Assembly: GCF_024723255.1 (NCBI RefSeq)
Contig: NZ_JANIAC010000002.1
Span: 898,288-962,287 of the forward strand
DNA length: 64,000 bases
Direction of reading: 5' to 3'
Origin: Aestuariibaculum sp. M13
GTDB lineage: Bacteria; Bacteroidota; Bacteroidia; Flavobacteriales; Flavobacteriaceae
The notes below the pieces were generated by a model. It was not told where the DNA came from, did no database searches, and was given only the letters and a program-made list of their open reading frames with translations. Numbering within the stretch: position 1 is the first letter of the stretch; each line of letters begins with the position of its first letter. A program made the translations under genes and the position numbers. Below are positions 63,874 to 64,000 of the stretch, in pieces.

Positions 63874-64000
63874 TGGACTTGCAACAAAAAACTGGACAAA
63901 TAGTTGAATGACTACGCTGCTAGTTTAAGGTTATACATGTCTAATTCAAATTCTCTTATAGTTCTATTTCCTAAAAAGGAATGTCTTCTTCTATTATTGT
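63874..64000 (-). mobile_element. IS3-family insertion sequence, right-edge partial (IS end plus transposase C-terminus)
   Basis: The terminal inverted repeat starts at 63874 (TGGACTTGCAACAAAAAACT), typical of IS3-group ends. On the minus strand the last codons of an IS3 OrfB transposase run from 64000 to the stop at 63912-63914: NNRRRHSFLGNRTIREFELD then MYNLKLAA. The YNxRRRHSxLG pattern is the standard end of the IS3 integrase core. The rest of the element is outside the window. Confidence 0.85.
63912..64000 (-). CDS. IS3-family transposase OrfB (C-terminal fragment)
   Basis: Only the last 28 or so residues are visible; the 5' part lies beyond the right edge. The ending NNRRRHSFLGNRTIREFELD is diagnostic of the rve integrase core in IS3-family OrfB, which cuts and joins the element ends. 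It ends about 40 bases inside the inverted repeat at 63874, a normal distance for this family. Confidence 0.85.
   Translation of the reverse strand, partial: NNRRRHSFLGNRTIREFELDMYNLKLAA

Noticed and set aside
63610..63911. Two overlapping short plus-strand frames (starts 63610 and 63702) as genes.
   Set aside because: They overlap each other in different frames, the second ends inside the IS3 terminal region, have no known domain and sit on hairpin-rich DNA.

Overview
The window is from a member of the Bacteroidota, most likely a marine Flavobacteriaceae. The signs are AT-rich DNA, almost no Shine-Dalgarno sequences, TAnnTTTG-type -7 boxes, SusC/SusD proteins, DUF4159 and DUF6520 families, and a CTnDOT-type set of tra genes. 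It has two parts: ordinary chromosome (about 1-22,950) and an integrative conjugative element (ICE, about 22,970 to the right edge).

Chromosome. On the minus strand lie a ModF-like ABC ATPase (cut by the left edge), a BadF-type sugar kinase, gapA, pfkA and a 1463-aa TamB-like protein. On the plus strand follow tsaD, a parvulin PPIase, rsmE, a DUF4159 protein and a SpoU methyltransferase in a tight run. Then come a secreted GH95 alpha-fucosidase with a five-blade propeller glycosidase, an AI-2E family permease and a THUMP-like methyltransferase. A second SpoU methyltransferase, a GMC oxidoreductase with its subunit-3 partner and a two-lobed retropepsin-like protein are on the minus strand.

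ICE left end. A terminator and the 3' part of a tRNA-like gene at about 22,945-23,010 look like an attachment site. Directly inside it is a three-gene CBASS anti-phage operon: a CD-NTase ending in glycine, an E2-E1-JAB triple fusion, and a NucC-type endonuclease. Next is the conjugation operon traE-F-G-I-J-K-M-N. Then come a divergent amidase with a 30-aa ORF, a lambda O/P-like replication pair with iteron-like repeats inside the first gene, an excisionase-like HTH protein and RteC.

ICE cargo. A PLP alpha-oxoamine synthase fused to an acyltransferase diverges from a STAS-like protein and a PAS-AraC regulator. A MauE-like membrane protein, a small secreted DUF6520 protein, and a convergent SusC-SusD-TlpA operon follow. 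Near-identical 21-bp direct repeats in the promoter regions suggest the AraC protein ties these units together.

ICE SOS island and mobilisation. A divergent DNA-damage module is built around a large dyad operator at 55,127-55,163: dinB-dnaE-yedK plus two small genes on one side, and a LexA-like S24 repressor plus a DnaQ/GIY-YIG nuclease on the other. YegP, an AbiE-like toxin-antitoxin pair, mobC-mobB-mobA, a likely oriT, radC and ssb follow. An uncharacterised hairpin-rich stretch and the end of an IS3-family element close the window. No integrase is present, so the right end of the ICE lies outside.
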